DNA from: Streptomyces iakyrus
Lineage (GTDB): Bacteria; Actinomycetota; Actinomycetes; Streptomycetales; Streptomycetaceae
DNA length: 64,000 bases
Assembly (NCBI RefSeq): GCF_000717055.1
Contig: NZ_JNXI01000003.1
Location: 434,001-498,000 of the forward strand
Direction of reading: 5' to 3'
Below are positions 25,148-34,144 of this stretch, piece after piece; position 1 is the first letter of the stretch, and the number at the start of each line of letters is the position of its first letter. The notes beneath the pieces are model-generated. The model searched no databases. It was not told where the DNA came from and saw nothing but the letters and a program-made list of their open reading frames with translations. The position numbers were made by a program, and so were the translations under genes.

Positions 25148-27715
25148 GTGCTCAAGGCGACCCTGCGGAGCTTCCTGGCGCACAAGGGGCGGCTGCTGCT
25201 CTCCGCGCTCGCCGTCCTGCTGTCCGTCGCGTTCGTCGCGGGCAGCCTGATCTTCTCGGACACCGTCAGCCGCACGTTCGACCGGCTGTTCGCCTCCACG
25301 GCGGCCGATGTCACGGTCAGCCCGAAGGAGGACCTCGACGAGGCGGTGCCCTCCGGCCGGACGGCCACCCTGCCGGCCTCGCTCGCCGAACGCGTCCGGC
25401 GGATCGACGGCGTCGCGGCCGCCCGTGCCGACGTGGAGGTGAGCGGCCTCACCGTCGTCGACAAGGCGAACAAGCCGGTCGGCCCGACCACCGGGGCGCC
25501 GACGCTCGGCAACGCCTGGAACCCGAACGAGCGCAGCCCCGAGGAACTGACCTCGGGCCACGCACCGCGCGGTCCCGCCGAGGCGCTGCTCGACTCCGAG
25601 ACCGCAGGCCGCAGGGACGTGCGCATCGGCGACACCCTCACCGTCATCGCGCCTCCCGGATCGTTCCAGGTCCGGGTGGTCGGCATCGTCACCTTCAGAA
25701 CCACGAACCCCGGCTCAGCGCTGATCTACTTCGACACGCCCACCGCGCAGACGAAGCTGCTGGGCCGGCCGGGGACGGCCACCGCCATCTCGGTCGACGC
25801 GGCGGAGGGCGTCGGCGACGGCCGGCTCAAGCAGCGGGTGGCCGACGCGCTCGGCGCGCACACCTACGACTTCAGGACGGCCGGCGAGCAGGCCGAGTCG
25901 GACGTCGAGCAGCTGGGCGGGTTCCTCGACGTCATCAAGTACGTGATGCTCGGCTTCGCCGGGATCGCCGTGCTGGTCGGCGTGTTCCTGATCGTCAACA
26001 CCTTCTCCATGCTCATCGCCCAGCGCACCCGCGAGTTGGGGCTCCTGCGCGCGCTGGGCGCCGGCCGGCGCCAGGTCCGGAACTCGGTGCTCACCGAGGC
26101 CCTGCTGCTCGGGCTGGTCGGCTCCACGCTGGGGCTCGCCGCGGGCATCGGGCTCGCGGCCGGGCTGATCGGGCTGATGGGCCTGCTCGGCATGAACATC
26201 GACGCCGACGAGATGGAGATCGGCTGGGTCACACCGGTGGCGGCCTACGGCGTCGGGCTCGGCGTCACCTTCATCGCCGCGTACCTCCCGGCGCGGCGGG
26301 CCGCGGGCGTGTCGCCGATGGCCGCGCTCTCGGACGCCGAGGTCGCCGGGGTGGGCCGGCCGCTGCGGGTGCGCGCGGTGGCGGGCGCCGTCGTCGGGGT
26401 GGCCGGTGCGGCGGCGCTCGCGGGCTGCGCGGTGTCGCGGCAGACGTCGTCGGCGGCGTCCCTGCTGGGGCTCGGTGTGGTGCTCACCCTGATCGCGACC
26501 GTGATCGCCGGGCCGCTCCTGGTGCGCCCGGTGATCCGGGTGCTGGGCGGGGCCTTCCCGGCGCTGTTCGGGTCGATCGGCCGGATGAGCCAGCGCAACG
26601 CCCTGCGCAATCCCCGCCGTACCGGGGCCACAGCCGCCGCCCTGATGGTGGGGATCGCCCTGGTGGGCGGGATGTCGGTGGCGAGCGAGTCGATGACCGC
26701 GTCGTTCGACCGGCAGATCGACAAGACGCTGGGCGCCGACTTCGTGGTCCAGAACTCCAACTTCCAGCCGTTCCCGCGGGAGGTGACCGAGAAGGTGCGC
26801 GGCACCGAGGGCGTGGGCCTGGTGGTGCGCGGGCGGTTCACACCCGTCGCGGTGCGGCTCCCGGACGGCGACCGGGTGGAGACCACGGCCGCGGGCTACG
26901 ATCCGCGGCTCGACGAGGTCGCGAACATCACCTACGCGCAAGGGGACTCCGCGGCCGCGCTCGCGCGTGGGCGGCTCGCCATGGACCGGGACTTCGCACG
27001 CGACCACGGCGTGCGGGTGGGCAGCACCCTCCCCGTGGAGTTCCAGGGCGGACGCTCGGCCGAGCTGACGGTCGGTGCGCTCACCGACCAGGACTCCGCC
27101 GAGGGGTTCGGCACCCAGGGCGGGCTGTTCTTCGGCATGGGCACCCTGGAGCGGTACGCGCCGGGCGGGCAGGACTCCGCGCTGTACGTCAACGCCGCCT
27201 CCCGCACCGGCGACGGCGAACTGCGCGCGAACCTGGAGAAGACCCTGGATCCGTACCCGCAGGTGCAGGTGCGGGACCTGGCCGACTACAAGCAACTGGT
27301 CCAGGACCAGATCGCCGTCCTGCTCTACCTCGTGTACGCGCTGCTCGGGCTGGCGATCATCATCGCCGTGCTCGGCGTGGTCAACACCCTCGCGCTGTCG
27401 GTCGTCGAACGCACCCGGGAGATCGGCCTGTTGCGGGCGATCGGGCTGGCCCGGCGGCAGCTGCGGCGGATGATCCGGCTGGAGTCGGTGGTCATCGCGG
27501 TGTTCGGAGCGGTCCTGGGGCTGGTTCTGGGGCTGGTGTGGGGGGTGTGCACGCAGCAGGTGCTGGCGCTCCAGGGCATGACGGCCCTGGCGATCCCCTG
27601 GCTGACGATCGTGCTGGTGGTGGTCGGCTCGGCGGTGGTCGGGGTCGTGGCGGCGCTGCTGCCGGCGTTGCGCGCGTCCCGCATGAACGTCCTGGCGGCC
27701 ATCGCGCACGAGTGA
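25148..27715 (+). CDS. FtsX-type ABC transporter permease
   Basis: This 855-residue protein has a membrane segment near residue 17-38, a large extracytoplasmic MacB periplasmic-core-like domain (about 40-260), an FtsX four-helix bundle (about 255-390), a central pair of helices, and a second extracytoplasmic plus FtsX bundle (about 500-850) that repeats the first. Both halves contain the R-T-R-E-(L/I)-G-L-L-R-A-(L/I)-G hallmark. It works with the ATPase just upstream, probably as a mechanotransmission exporter for a lipid, peptide or antibiotic. GTG 25148 opens with M-L-K-A-T-L-R-S-F-L-A-H-K-G-R, the usual start. Confidence 0.94.
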   Translation: MLKATLRSFLAHKGRLLLSALAVLLSVAFVAGSLIFSDTVSRTFDRLFASTAADVTVSPKEDLDEAVPSGRTATLPASLAERVRRIDGVAAARADVEVSGLTVVDKANKPVGPTTGAPTLGNAWNPNERSPEELTSGHAPRGPAEALLDSETAGRRDVRIGDTLTVIAPPGSFQVRVVGIVTFRTTNPGSALIYFDTPTAQTKLLGRPGTATAISVDAAEGVGDGRLKQRVADALGAHTYDFRTAGEQAESDVEQLGGFLDVIKYVMLGFAGIAVLVGVFLIVNTFSMLIAQRTRELGLLRALGAGRRQVRNSVLTEALLLGLVGSTLGLAAGIGLAAGLIGLMGLLGMNIDADEMEIGWVTPVAAYGVGLGVTFIAAYLPARRAAGVSPMAALSDAEVAGVGRPLRVRAVAGAVVGVAGAAALAGCAVSRQTSSAASLLGLGVVLTLIATVIAGPLLVRPVIRVLGGAFPALFGSIGRMSQRNALRNPRRTGATAAALMVGIALVGGMSVASESMTASFDRQIDKTLGADFVVQNSNFQPFPREVTEKVRGTEGVGLVVRGRFTPVAVRLPDGDRVETTAAGYDPRLDEVANITYAQGDSAAALARGRLAMDRDFARDHGVRVGSTLPVEFQGGRSAELTVGALTDQDSAEGFGTQGGLFFGMGTLERYAPGGQDSALYVNAASRTGDGELRANLEKTLDPYPQVQVRDLADYKQLVQDQIAVLLYLVYALLGLAIIIAVLGVVNTLALSVVERTREIGLLRAIGLARRQLRRMIRLESVVIAVFGAVLGLVLGLVWGVCTQQVLALQGMTALAIPWLTIVLVVVGSAVVGVVAALLPALRASRMNVLAAIAHE

Positions 27716-27770
27716 CGTCCGGATGGTGAAACGGTCTGACACGGACCGGTGCGAGTGATGTGATCATGCG

Positions 27771-28196
27771 ATGACCGACTTGCGTATCCGGGCCGCGACG
27801 CCCGAGGACCTCGACGCCGTGCTGGCCTTCTGGAAGGTGGCCGCCGAGGGCACCAGCATCAGCGACGACCGCGCCGGTGTGGAGCGGCTGGTCGCGCGGG
27901 ACCCCGAGGCGCTGATCCTGGCCGAGCGTCATGGCGAACTGGCCGGTACGGTGATCGCGGGGTTCGACGGCTGGCGCTGCCATCTGTACCGGCTGGCCGT
28001 GCACCCGGACAGCCGCCGCCAGGGCATCGCGACCGCGCTGCTCGCCGCCGCCGAGGAGCGGTTCGTACGGCTCGGCGGGCGCCGCGCGGACGCGATGGTG
28101 CTCACGCGCAACGAGAGCGCGCACCGGGCGTGGGAAGCCGCCGGCTACGGGCCCGAGGAGCAGTGGCGGCGCTGGGTGAAGCCGCTCGCCGGGTAG
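27771..28196 (+). CDS. GNAT-family N-acetyltransferase
   Basis: This 141-residue single GNAT domain has the acetyl-CoA binding motif A in L-A-V-H-P-D-S-R-R-Q-G-I-A-T-A-L-L, followed by motif B R-N-E-S-A-H-R-A-W-E-A-A-G-Y. The N-terminal strand L-R-I-R-A-A-T-P-E-D-L is standard for the RimI/PhnO-like superfamily. No neighbour hints at the substrate. It lies alone between the ABC exporter and the CNNM pair. Confidence 0.9.
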   Translation: MTDLRIRAATPEDLDAVLAFWKVAAEGTSISDDRAGVERLVARDPEALILAERHGELAGTVIAGFDGWRCHLYRLAVHPDSRRQGIATALLAAAEERFVRLGGRRADAMVLTRNESAHRAWEAAGYGPEEQWRRWVKPLAG

Positions 28197-28367
28197 GCGG
28201 ATGAGCGCATGATCGGCCCGGAAGAGGACTTTGCCCATCCTTTACCCTTGAATGGCCACTCGGTCCTGCATGAAAGGTTGTGAGCGTCCGCCCATGGGCG
28301 AGCCTCCCCGCGCGCGACACCGCGCGTTCCGCCCCGTCCTGGAGAACCATGGAACGGGGGTGAACCG

Positions 28368-29708
28368 ATGACCGAAGTGCTCCTCCTCCTGGCGGCGATC
28401 GCGCTCTCGCTCGCCTGCGGCGCCTTCGTGGCGGCCGAGTTCTCCCTCACCACGGTCGAGCGCTCCGAGCTGGAGCGGGCCGTCGAGCGCGGTGAGCGGG
28501 GCGCGCAGGGGGCGCTGAAGGCCGTACGGAGTCTGACGTTCCAGCTCTCCGGCGCGCAGCTCGGCATCACCGTCACGAACCTGGTGGTCGGCATGCTCGC
28601 CGAGCCGTCGATCGCCGCCCTGATCGCCGGACCGCTGGAGGACCTCGGCATCTCGCGCTCGGCGTCGCACAGCATCGCGCTGGTGCTCGGTACGGCCGCG
28701 TCGACGGTGTTCCTGATGGTCGTCGGTGAGCTGGTGCCCAAGAACTGGGCGATCTCCTCGCCGCTGACCGTCGCGAAGACCGTGGGCAACGCGCAGCGCT
28801 GGTTCAGCGCCGCGTTCCGGCCGTTCATCACGCACCTCAACAACACGGCTAACCGGGTCGTGCGGCGGATCGGTGTGGAGCCCGCCGAGGAGCTCGCCTC
28901 GGCGCGCGGGCCGCAGGAGCTGGCGGCCCTCGCCCGGCACTCCGCGAAGGAGGGCGCGCTGGAGGCCGACACCGCCGAGCTGTTCGTGCGCACGCTGAAC
29001 CTCGCCGACCTGACCGCGGAGAACGTGATGACGCCCCGGGTGCAGGTCGTCGCGCTGGAGGTGCAGGCCACCCTGGAGGACGTCGCGAACGCGACCCGGG
29101 CGACCGGCCTTTCCCGGTTCCCCGTCTACCGCGGCACCCTCGACTCGGTCGTCGGAACGGCCCACGTCAAGGACGTGCTGGCGGTGCCGGCCGAGCGCCG
29201 GACCCGGATCTACGTCTCCGAGCTGATGCGCGAGCCGCTGCTGGTCCCCGAGTCGCTCACCGTCGACCGGCTCCTGGACCGGCTCTCCGGCAAGCGCACG
29301 ATGGCCGTCGTGATCGACGAGTACGGCGGCACGGCGGGCGTGGCCACGCTGGAGGACATCGTCGAGGAGGTCGTCGGCGACGTCCGCGACGAGCACGACC
29401 CGCACGAGACCCCGGACCTCGCCGCGGCCGGCACCGACGAGAGCGGGCACCCCCTGTACTCGGCCGACGGCTCCGCGCGGGTGGACCACCTCGAACGGAT
29501 CGGGCTGCGCGCGCCGGAGGGCCCCTACGAGACGCTCGCCGGGCTGGTGGCGACGGTGCTCGGGCGGATCCCGGCCGCCGGGGACACCCTGGAGGTCGCC
29601 GGCTGGCACCTGGAGGTCCTGGACGCCACGGGGCGCCGGGCCGCCCGCGTCCGGTTGCGCGCCCCGCTCGACGACCACAAGCCCGACGAGAAGGGGGTGG
29701 AGCTGTGA
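28368..29708 (+). CDS. CNNM/CorC-type membrane protein with CBS pair
   Basis: The 446-residue protein has an N-terminal CNNM transmembrane domain (four helices, about residues 1-150; G-A-F-V-A-A-E-F-S-L at the start and VGELVPKNWAI), then a CBS pair (about 210-340; N-V-M-T-P-R-V-Q-V, V-I-D-E-Y-G-G-T-A-G-V), then a CorC_HlyC transporter-associated domain. Such proteins are linked to magnesium or sodium-magnesium homeostasis. It overlaps the following paralogue by 4 nt (GTGA), so the two are translationally coupled and may form a heterodimer. A promoter should lie in 28197-28367, where I see no named motif. Confidence 0.93.
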   Translation: MTEVLLLLAAIALSLACGAFVAAEFSLTTVERSELERAVERGERGAQGALKAVRSLTFQLSGAQLGITVTNLVVGMLAEPSIAALIAGPLEDLGISRSASHSIALVLGTAASTVFLMVVGELVPKNWAISSPLTVAKTVGNAQRWFSAAFRPFITHLNNTANRVVRRIGVEPAEELASARGPQELAALARHSAKEGALEADTAELFVRTLNLADLTAENVMTPRVQVVALEVQATLEDVANATRATGLSRFPVYRGTLDSVVGTAHVKDVLAVPAERRTRIYVSELMREPLLVPESLTVDRLLDRLSGKRTMAVVIDEYGGTAGVATLEDIVEEVVGDVRDEHDPHETPDLAAAGTDESGHPLYSADGSARVDHLERIGLRAPEGPYETLAGLVATVLGRIPAAGDTLEVAGWHLEVLDATGRRAARVRLRAPLDDHKPDEKGVEL

Positions 29709-30718
29709 CCGCCGTCCAGCTGCTGATCGGACTGGCGACGCTCTTCGTCAACGCCTTCTTCGTCGGCGCCGAGTTCGCGCTGATCTCGGTGCGCCGCAGC
29801 CAGATCGAGCCCTACGCCGACCGGGGCGACCGGCGCGCGAAGAGCGTGCTGTGGGGCCTGGAGCACGTCTCCGCGCTGATGGCGGCCGCGCAGCTCGGCA
29901 TCACGCTGTGCACGCTGGTGCTGGGCGTGGTGGCCGAACCGGCGATCGCGCACCTGCTGGAGCCGGCGTTCCACGCGGTGGGCGTGCCCGAGGGCGCGGG
30001 CCACGCGGTGTCCTTCGTGATCGCGCTGTCCCTCGCGACGTATCTGCACATGCTGCTCGGCGAGATGGTGCCGAAGAACATCGCGCTCGCCGAGCCGGTG
30101 CGCAGCGCGCTGGCGCTCGGGCCGCCCCTGGTGGCGCTGTCCCGGGCGCTGCGGCCGGTGATCTTCACGGTGAACGCGTTCGCCAACGCGCTGCTCAAGC
30201 TGCTGCGCGTGGAGGCCCGGGAGGAGGTGGCCGCCTCCTACTCGGACGCGGAGATAGCGCAGATCGTGAAGGACTCCAGCGAGGCGGGCCTGATCGACGA
30301 CCGCGCCCAGGAGCGGCTGCACGACGCCCTGGAGCTGGGCCGCCGTCCGGTGCGGGACGTGGTGCTGCCGCTGGAGCGCGTGGAGTACGCGAGCGTGGGC
30401 GTCACCCCGGAGGAACTGGAGCGGCTGTCGGCCGGGTCCGGGTTCTCCCGCTTCCCGGTGGTGGACGAGGGGCGGCGGATCGTCGGCTACCTGCATGTGA
30501 AGGACGCCCTGGACGCCGTCGGGCGCCATACGCCGTTCCGCCTGCGGGACATGCGCCCCATCGCCCGGGTGCGGGAGCACACCCCGCTGGACGACGTCCT
30601 CACGGCGATGCGGGGCAGCCGTACGCACGTCGCGGCCGTCCTCGGGGCGGACGGGCGGCTGGCGGGCCTGGTGACCATGGAGGACGTGCTGCGGGAGCTG
30701 TTCGGCCGGCGGGCTTGA
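29705..30718 (+). CDS. CNNM/CBS-domain membrane protein (second subunit)
   Basis: This 337-residue paralogue of the preceding gene has the same CNNM membrane domain (VGAEFALISVRRSQIEPYADRGDRRAKSVL) and a CBS pair (D-V-V-L-P-L-E-R-V, VTMEDVLRELFG), but no CorC_HlyC domain. The absence of that domain means the pair is asymmetrical. Start GTG 29705 overlaps the previous stop. Ion transport, probably of divalent cations, is inferred from family knowledge; the substrate is not established. Confidence 0.92.
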   Translation: MTAVQLLIGLATLFVNAFFVGAEFALISVRRSQIEPYADRGDRRAKSVLWGLEHVSALMAAAQLGITLCTLVLGVVAEPAIAHLLEPAFHAVGVPEGAGHAVSFVIALSLATYLHMLLGEMVPKNIALAEPVRSALALGPPLVALSRALRPVIFTVNAFANALLKLLRVEAREEVAASYSDAEIAQIVKDSSEAGLIDDRAQERLHDALELGRRPVRDVVLPLERVEYASVGVTPEELERLSAGSGFSRFPVVDEGRRIVGYLHVKDALDAVGRHTPFRLRDMRPIARVREHTPLDDVLTAMRGSRTHVAAVLGADGRLAGLVTMEDVLRELFGRRA

Positions 30719-30779
30719 GGCGGGGTCCGCGACACCGACCGACTGGCGGGTATGTGCACGGGATACCATTCCCGTCGCC

Positions 30780-31559
30780 ATGCAGACGAACCCCACCTAC
30801 AGCAGCCTGGTCGCGGTCGGCGACTCCTTCACCGAGGGCATGTCGGACCTGATGCCCGACGGCACCTACCGGGGCTGGGCGGACCTGCTCGCCGCACGGC
30901 TGGCGGCCCGTACGCCCGGCTTCCGGTACGCCAACCTCGCGGTGCGCGGCAAGCTGATCCAGCAGATCGTCGACGAGCAGGTCGACGTCGCGGCGGCCAT
31001 GGGAGCCGACGTGATCACCCTGGTCGGCGGCCTCAACGACACCCTGCGGCCCAAGTGCGACATGGGCCGGGTGCGCGCTCTCCTGGAGGAGGCCGTGGAG
31101 AAGCTGGCCCCCGCCTGCCGGCAGCTCGTGCTGATGCGCAGCCCGGGCCGGCAGGGACCCGTCCTGGAGCGGTTCCGGCCGCGCATGGAGGAGCTGTTCA
31201 CCTGTGTCGACGAGCTGGCCGCCCGGCACGGCGCGATCGTCGTCGACCTCTACGGCGCGCCGTCCCTGAGCGACCCGCGGATGTGGGACGTGGACCGGCT
31301 GCACCTGACGGCCGAGGGCCACCGCCGGGTCGCGGAGGCGGTGTGGCAGACGCTGGGCTACGACCCCGAGGACGCCGACTGGCACACGCCGATGCCGGCG
31401 ACGCTGCCGCCGGGCTGGGTCATGCGGCGGGTGGCGGACGCCCGCTTCGCCCGGCAGCACCTGCTCCCGTGGATAGGCCGCCGGCTGACGGGCCGCTCCT
31501 CGGGCGACGGGCTGCCGCCCAAGCGGCCGGAGCTGGCGCCCTACGAAGACCCGGCGTAG
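30780..31559 (+). CDS. SGNH/GDSL-family hydrolase
   Basis: This 259-residue intracellular (no signal peptide) serine hydrolase has Block I V-G-D-S-F-T-E-G (nucleophile Ser16), block III G-G-L-N-D-T, and block V D-R-L-H-L-T-A-E-G-H, supplying the Asp-His pair. The C-terminal 80 residues are Pro/Arg/Trp-rich and lie outside the catalytic core. A -10-like TACCAT lies about 10 bp before the ATG, giving a very short leader. The substrate may be an ester or acyl group of lipid or sugar; not determinable. Confidence 0.9.
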   Translation: MQTNPTYSSLVAVGDSFTEGMSDLMPDGTYRGWADLLAARLAARTPGFRYANLAVRGKLIQQIVDEQVDVAAAMGADVITLVGGLNDTLRPKCDMGRVRALLEEAVEKLAPACRQLVLMRSPGRQGPVLERFRPRMEELFTCVDELAARHGAIVVDLYGAPSLSDPRMWDVDRLHLTAEGHRRVAEAVWQTLGYDPEDADWHTPMPATLPPGWVMRRVADARFARQHLLPWIGRRLTGRSSGDGLPPKRPELAPYEDPA

Positions 31560-31637
31560 CCGCAGGTGGACGCGTCGGTCACGGCGTCGTAGGTTCCGAC
31601 AAAGACACCCGCGGGGCTGGCCTGCACGAATCGCCAG

Positions 31638-31652
31638 TAGAATCCGGTCACG
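31638..31652 (+). promoter_or_regulatory. Probable leaderless promoter of purB
   Basis: TAGAAT at 31638-31643 is a good -10 hexamer. The GTG start at 31652 lies 8-9 bp downstream, at the expected transcription start. No Shine-Dalgarno is present. A leaderless mRNA is inferred. The -35 is poor. Confidence 0.5.
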
Positions 31653-33094
31653 TGACTTCCGCTCCCGCCAAGCCCCGCATCCCGAACGTCCTCGCCGGAC
31701 GCTACGCCTCCGCCGAGCTCGCCACGCTCTGGTCGCCCGAGCAGAAGGTGAAGCTGGAGCGGCAGCTCTGGCTCGCCGTGCTGCGGGCCCAGAAGGACCT
31801 CGGGATCGAGGTACCGGACGCGGCCCTGGCCGACTACGAGCGCGTCCTCGACACCGTCGACCTGGCCTCCATCGCCGAGCGCGAGAAGGTCACGCGGCAC
31901 GACGTGAAGGCGCGGATCGAGGAGTTCAACGACCTCGCCGGGCACGAGCACGTGCACAAGGGCATGACCTCCCGCGACCTCACCGAGAACGTCGAGCAGC
32001 TGCAGATCCGCCTGTCGCTGGAGCTGATGCGCGACCGCACGGTCGCCGTCCTGGCCCGGCTCGGCAAGCTCGCCGGCGAATACGGAGAGCTGGTCATGGC
32101 CGGCCGCTCGCACAACGTCGCCGCGCAGGCCACCACCCTCGGCAAGCGCTTCGCCACCGCCACCGACGAACTGCTCGTCGCCCACGGCCGCATCGAGGAG
32201 CTGCTCGGCCGCTACCCGCTGCGTGGCATCAAGGGCCCGGTCGGCACCGCGCAGGACATGCTGGACCTGCTCGGCGGGGACGCCTCGAAGCTCGCGGACC
32301 TGGAGCAGCGGATCGCCGGGCACCTCGGCTTCTCGCAGGCGTTCACCTCGGTCGGCCAGGTCTACCCCCGCTCGCTGGACTATGAGGTCGTGACGGCCCT
32401 GGTGCAGCTGGCGGCGGCCCCGTCGTCGCTGGCCAAGACGATCCGCCTGATGGCCGGGCACGAGCTGGTCACCGAGGGCTTCAAGCCGGGCCAGGTCGGT
32501 TCCTCGGCGATGCCGCACAAGATGAACACCCGCTCCTGCGAGCGCGTCAACGGCCTGATGGTCATCCTGCGCGGCTACGCCTCGATGACCGGTGAGCTGG
32601 CGGGCGACCAGTGGAACGAGGGCGACGTGTCCTGCTCGGTGGTGCGCCGGGTCGCACTGCCGGACGCGTTCTTCGCGCTGGACGGTCTGCTGGAGACGTT
32701 CCTGACGGTGCTCGACGAGTTCGGGGCGTTCCCGGCGGTCGTCGCCCGTGAGCTGGACCGCTACCTGCCGTTCCTCGCCACCACGAAGGTGCTGATGGGC
32801 GCTGTGCGCGCGGGCGTGGGCCGGGAGCTCGCGCACGAGGCGATCAAGGAGAACGCCGTCGCCTCCGCGCTCGCCATGCGCGAGCAGGGCGCCGAGCGCA
32901 ACGAACTGCTCGACAAGCTGGCCGCCGACGCGCGCATCCCGCTGGACCGTGACCAGCTGGACGCGCTGATGGCCGACAAGCTGTCCTTCACCGGTGCCGC
33001 GGGCGACCAGGTCGCCACCGTCGTCGCCCGGGTCGAGGAGATCGTCAAGCGGAACCCCGAGGCCGCGGGCTACACGCCCGGGGCGATCCTCTGA
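31652..33094 (+). CDS. purB: Adenylosuccinate lyase
   Basis: This 480-residue enzyme of the fumarase/aspartase superfamily catalyses two steps of purine synthesis (SAICAR to AICAR and adenylosuccinate to AMP). It shows G-H-E-H-V-H-K-G-M-T-S-R-D, G-R-S-H-N-V-A-A-Q, and the signature G-S-S-A-M-P-H-K-M-N-T-R. The catalytic serine loop and histidine are therefore present. GTG 31652 (V-T-S-A-P-A-K-P) is the start because of the -10 element just upstream; the frame otherwise runs back across the SGNH gene. Most of the purine pathway is not in the window. Confidence 0.97.
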   Translation: MTSAPAKPRIPNVLAGRYASAELATLWSPEQKVKLERQLWLAVLRAQKDLGIEVPDAALADYERVLDTVDLASIAEREKVTRHDVKARIEEFNDLAGHEHVHKGMTSRDLTENVEQLQIRLSLELMRDRTVAVLARLGKLAGEYGELVMAGRSHNVAAQATTLGKRFATATDELLVAHGRIEELLGRYPLRGIKGPVGTAQDMLDLLGGDASKLADLEQRIAGHLGFSQAFTSVGQVYPRSLDYEVVTALVQLAAAPSSLAKTIRLMAGHELVTEGFKPGQVGSSAMPHKMNTRSCERVNGLMVILRGYASMTGELAGDQWNEGDVSCSVVRRVALPDAFFALDGLLETFLTVLDEFGAFPAVVARELDRYLPFLATTKVLMGAVRAGVGRELAHEAIKENAVASALAMREQGAERNELLDKLAADARIPLDRDQLDALMADKLSFTGAAGDQVATVVARVEEIVKRNPEAAGYTPGAIL

Positions 33095-33107
33095 CACGCC
33101 GCCCCTG

Positions 33108-33653
33108 ATGGCGCGATTCACCCCTGAGGAGTTGGAGGCCGCCCGCGACCGCGTCGTGCCCGACGTGGTCGCGGAGGGTCTGCACGTCCTGTTCTGCGGC
33201 ATTAACCCCGGTCTGATGACGGCCGCGACGGGCCATCACTTCGCCCGCCCGGGCAACCGCTTCTGGCCGGTGCTGCACCGCTCCGGGTTCACACCGCGGC
33301 TGCTGAAGCCGTCCGAGCAGCAGGAGTTGCTGTCGTACGGGCTCGGCATCACCAACGTCGTGGCGCGGCCCTCGGCCCGGGCCGACGAGCTGAGCGCCGA
33401 GGAGTACCGGGAGGGCGGGCGGCTGCTCGCGGCGAAGGTGGAGCGGCTGCGGCCGCGCTGGCTGGCCGTCGTGGGGGTGACCGCGTACCGGGCCGCGTTC
33501 GACGACCGCACGGCGCGGGTGGGGCCGCAGTCGCGGACGATCGGGGACACGCGCGTATGGGTGCTGCCCAACCCGAGCGGGCTGAACGCGCACTGGACGG
33601 CCGAGACGATGGCGGAGGAGTTCGGCCGGCTGCGGGAAGCCGCCGGGGCCTGA
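33108..33653 (+). CDS. mug: G/U mismatch-specific uracil-DNA glycosylase
   Basis: This 181-residue base-excision repair enzyme removes uracil or ethenocytosine opposite guanine. The catalytic G-I-N-P-G motif and the wedge/His-equivalent motif N-P-S-G-L-N are present, with the H-F-A-R-P-G-N-R-F-W block between them, as in E. coli Mug. It starts at ATG 33108, 13 nt after the purB stop, so it is likely cotranscribed with purB. The longer in-frame opening inside purB is rejected. Confidence 0.95.
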   Translation: MARFTPEELEAARDRVVPDVVAEGLHVLFCGINPGLMTAATGHHFARPGNRFWPVLHRSGFTPRLLKPSEQQELLSYGLGITNVVARPSARADELSAEEYREGGRLLAAKVERLRPRWLAVVGVTAYRAAFDDRTARVGPQSRTIGDTRVWVLPNPSGLNAHWTAETMAEEFGRLREAAGA

Positions 33654-33657
33654 TCCG

Positions 33658-34089
33658 CTACGGCGGGTCCGTCTCCGTGACCAGGGCCAGCAGCCGGACC
33701 TCTCGCGACACATCACGGTCGCCGACCGCGAGGGCCACCCAGCGGCCCGTGCCCTCCACCTCCCACAGGTGGGCGACGCCCGCGCACGCGCTCAACTCGG
33801 CCCATGGGCGGGGTATCTCCTCCCGCTCGGTGCGCAGCAGGACCGTCTCCAGGTTGTAGGGGTCCGTGTCGCCCCAGCGGGAGGCGAGGAGCTCGTAGAC
33901 CGCGTCGCGGTCCTTCTCGTACTGGTCGATCGTCACCGCCCGGGCGGCCGGGTCGGTGTCCGTCGCGGCCTCTAACACCGCGACGTGGTGACCCGGTCCC
34001 GAACAGCCGACGTCCGACGGGCCGTGCTCCGCCGGAAAGGGGCGGTAGCACAGCTCGTCGATGACGGCGATGTGCTGTGCGATGTTCAT
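33658..34089 (-). CDS. Hypothetical protein with a TTA codon
   Basis: This 143-residue soluble protein is of unknown family. It contains MNIAQHIAVIDELCYRPFPAEHG at the start, a central R-W-G-D-T-D-P-Y-N-L-E-T-V-L-L-R, and a V-A-L-A-V-G-D-R-D-V-S-R-E-V-R-L-L-A-L-V end, suggesting alternating strands. Codon 39 (33973-33975 on the plus strand) is TTA, so translation probably needs the bldA tRNA. A TTTACT element six bases before ATG suggests leaderless transcription. No catalytic motif seen; no function assigned. Confidence 0.8.
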   Translation of the reverse strand: MNIAQHIAVIDELCYRPFPAEHGPSDVGCSGPGHHVAVLEAATDTDPAARAVTIDQYEKDRDAVYELLASRWGDTDPYNLETVLLRTEREEIPRPWAELSACAGVAHLWEVEGTGRWVALAVGDRDVSREVRLLALVTETDPP

Positions 34090-34101
34090 GGGTCCAGTAA
34101 A

Positions 34102-34126
34102 CCCGCCCCCACTGACACTTGGCGGG
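34102..34126 (-). terminator. Hairpin after the ABC-2 permease gene
   Basis: On the minus strand CCCGCC and GGCGGG arms enclose a 13-nt loop and are followed by TTTAC, between the permease stop and the next minus-strand gene. Confidence 0.5.
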
Positions 34127-34144
34127 GCATCACCCGGCTCGTCG

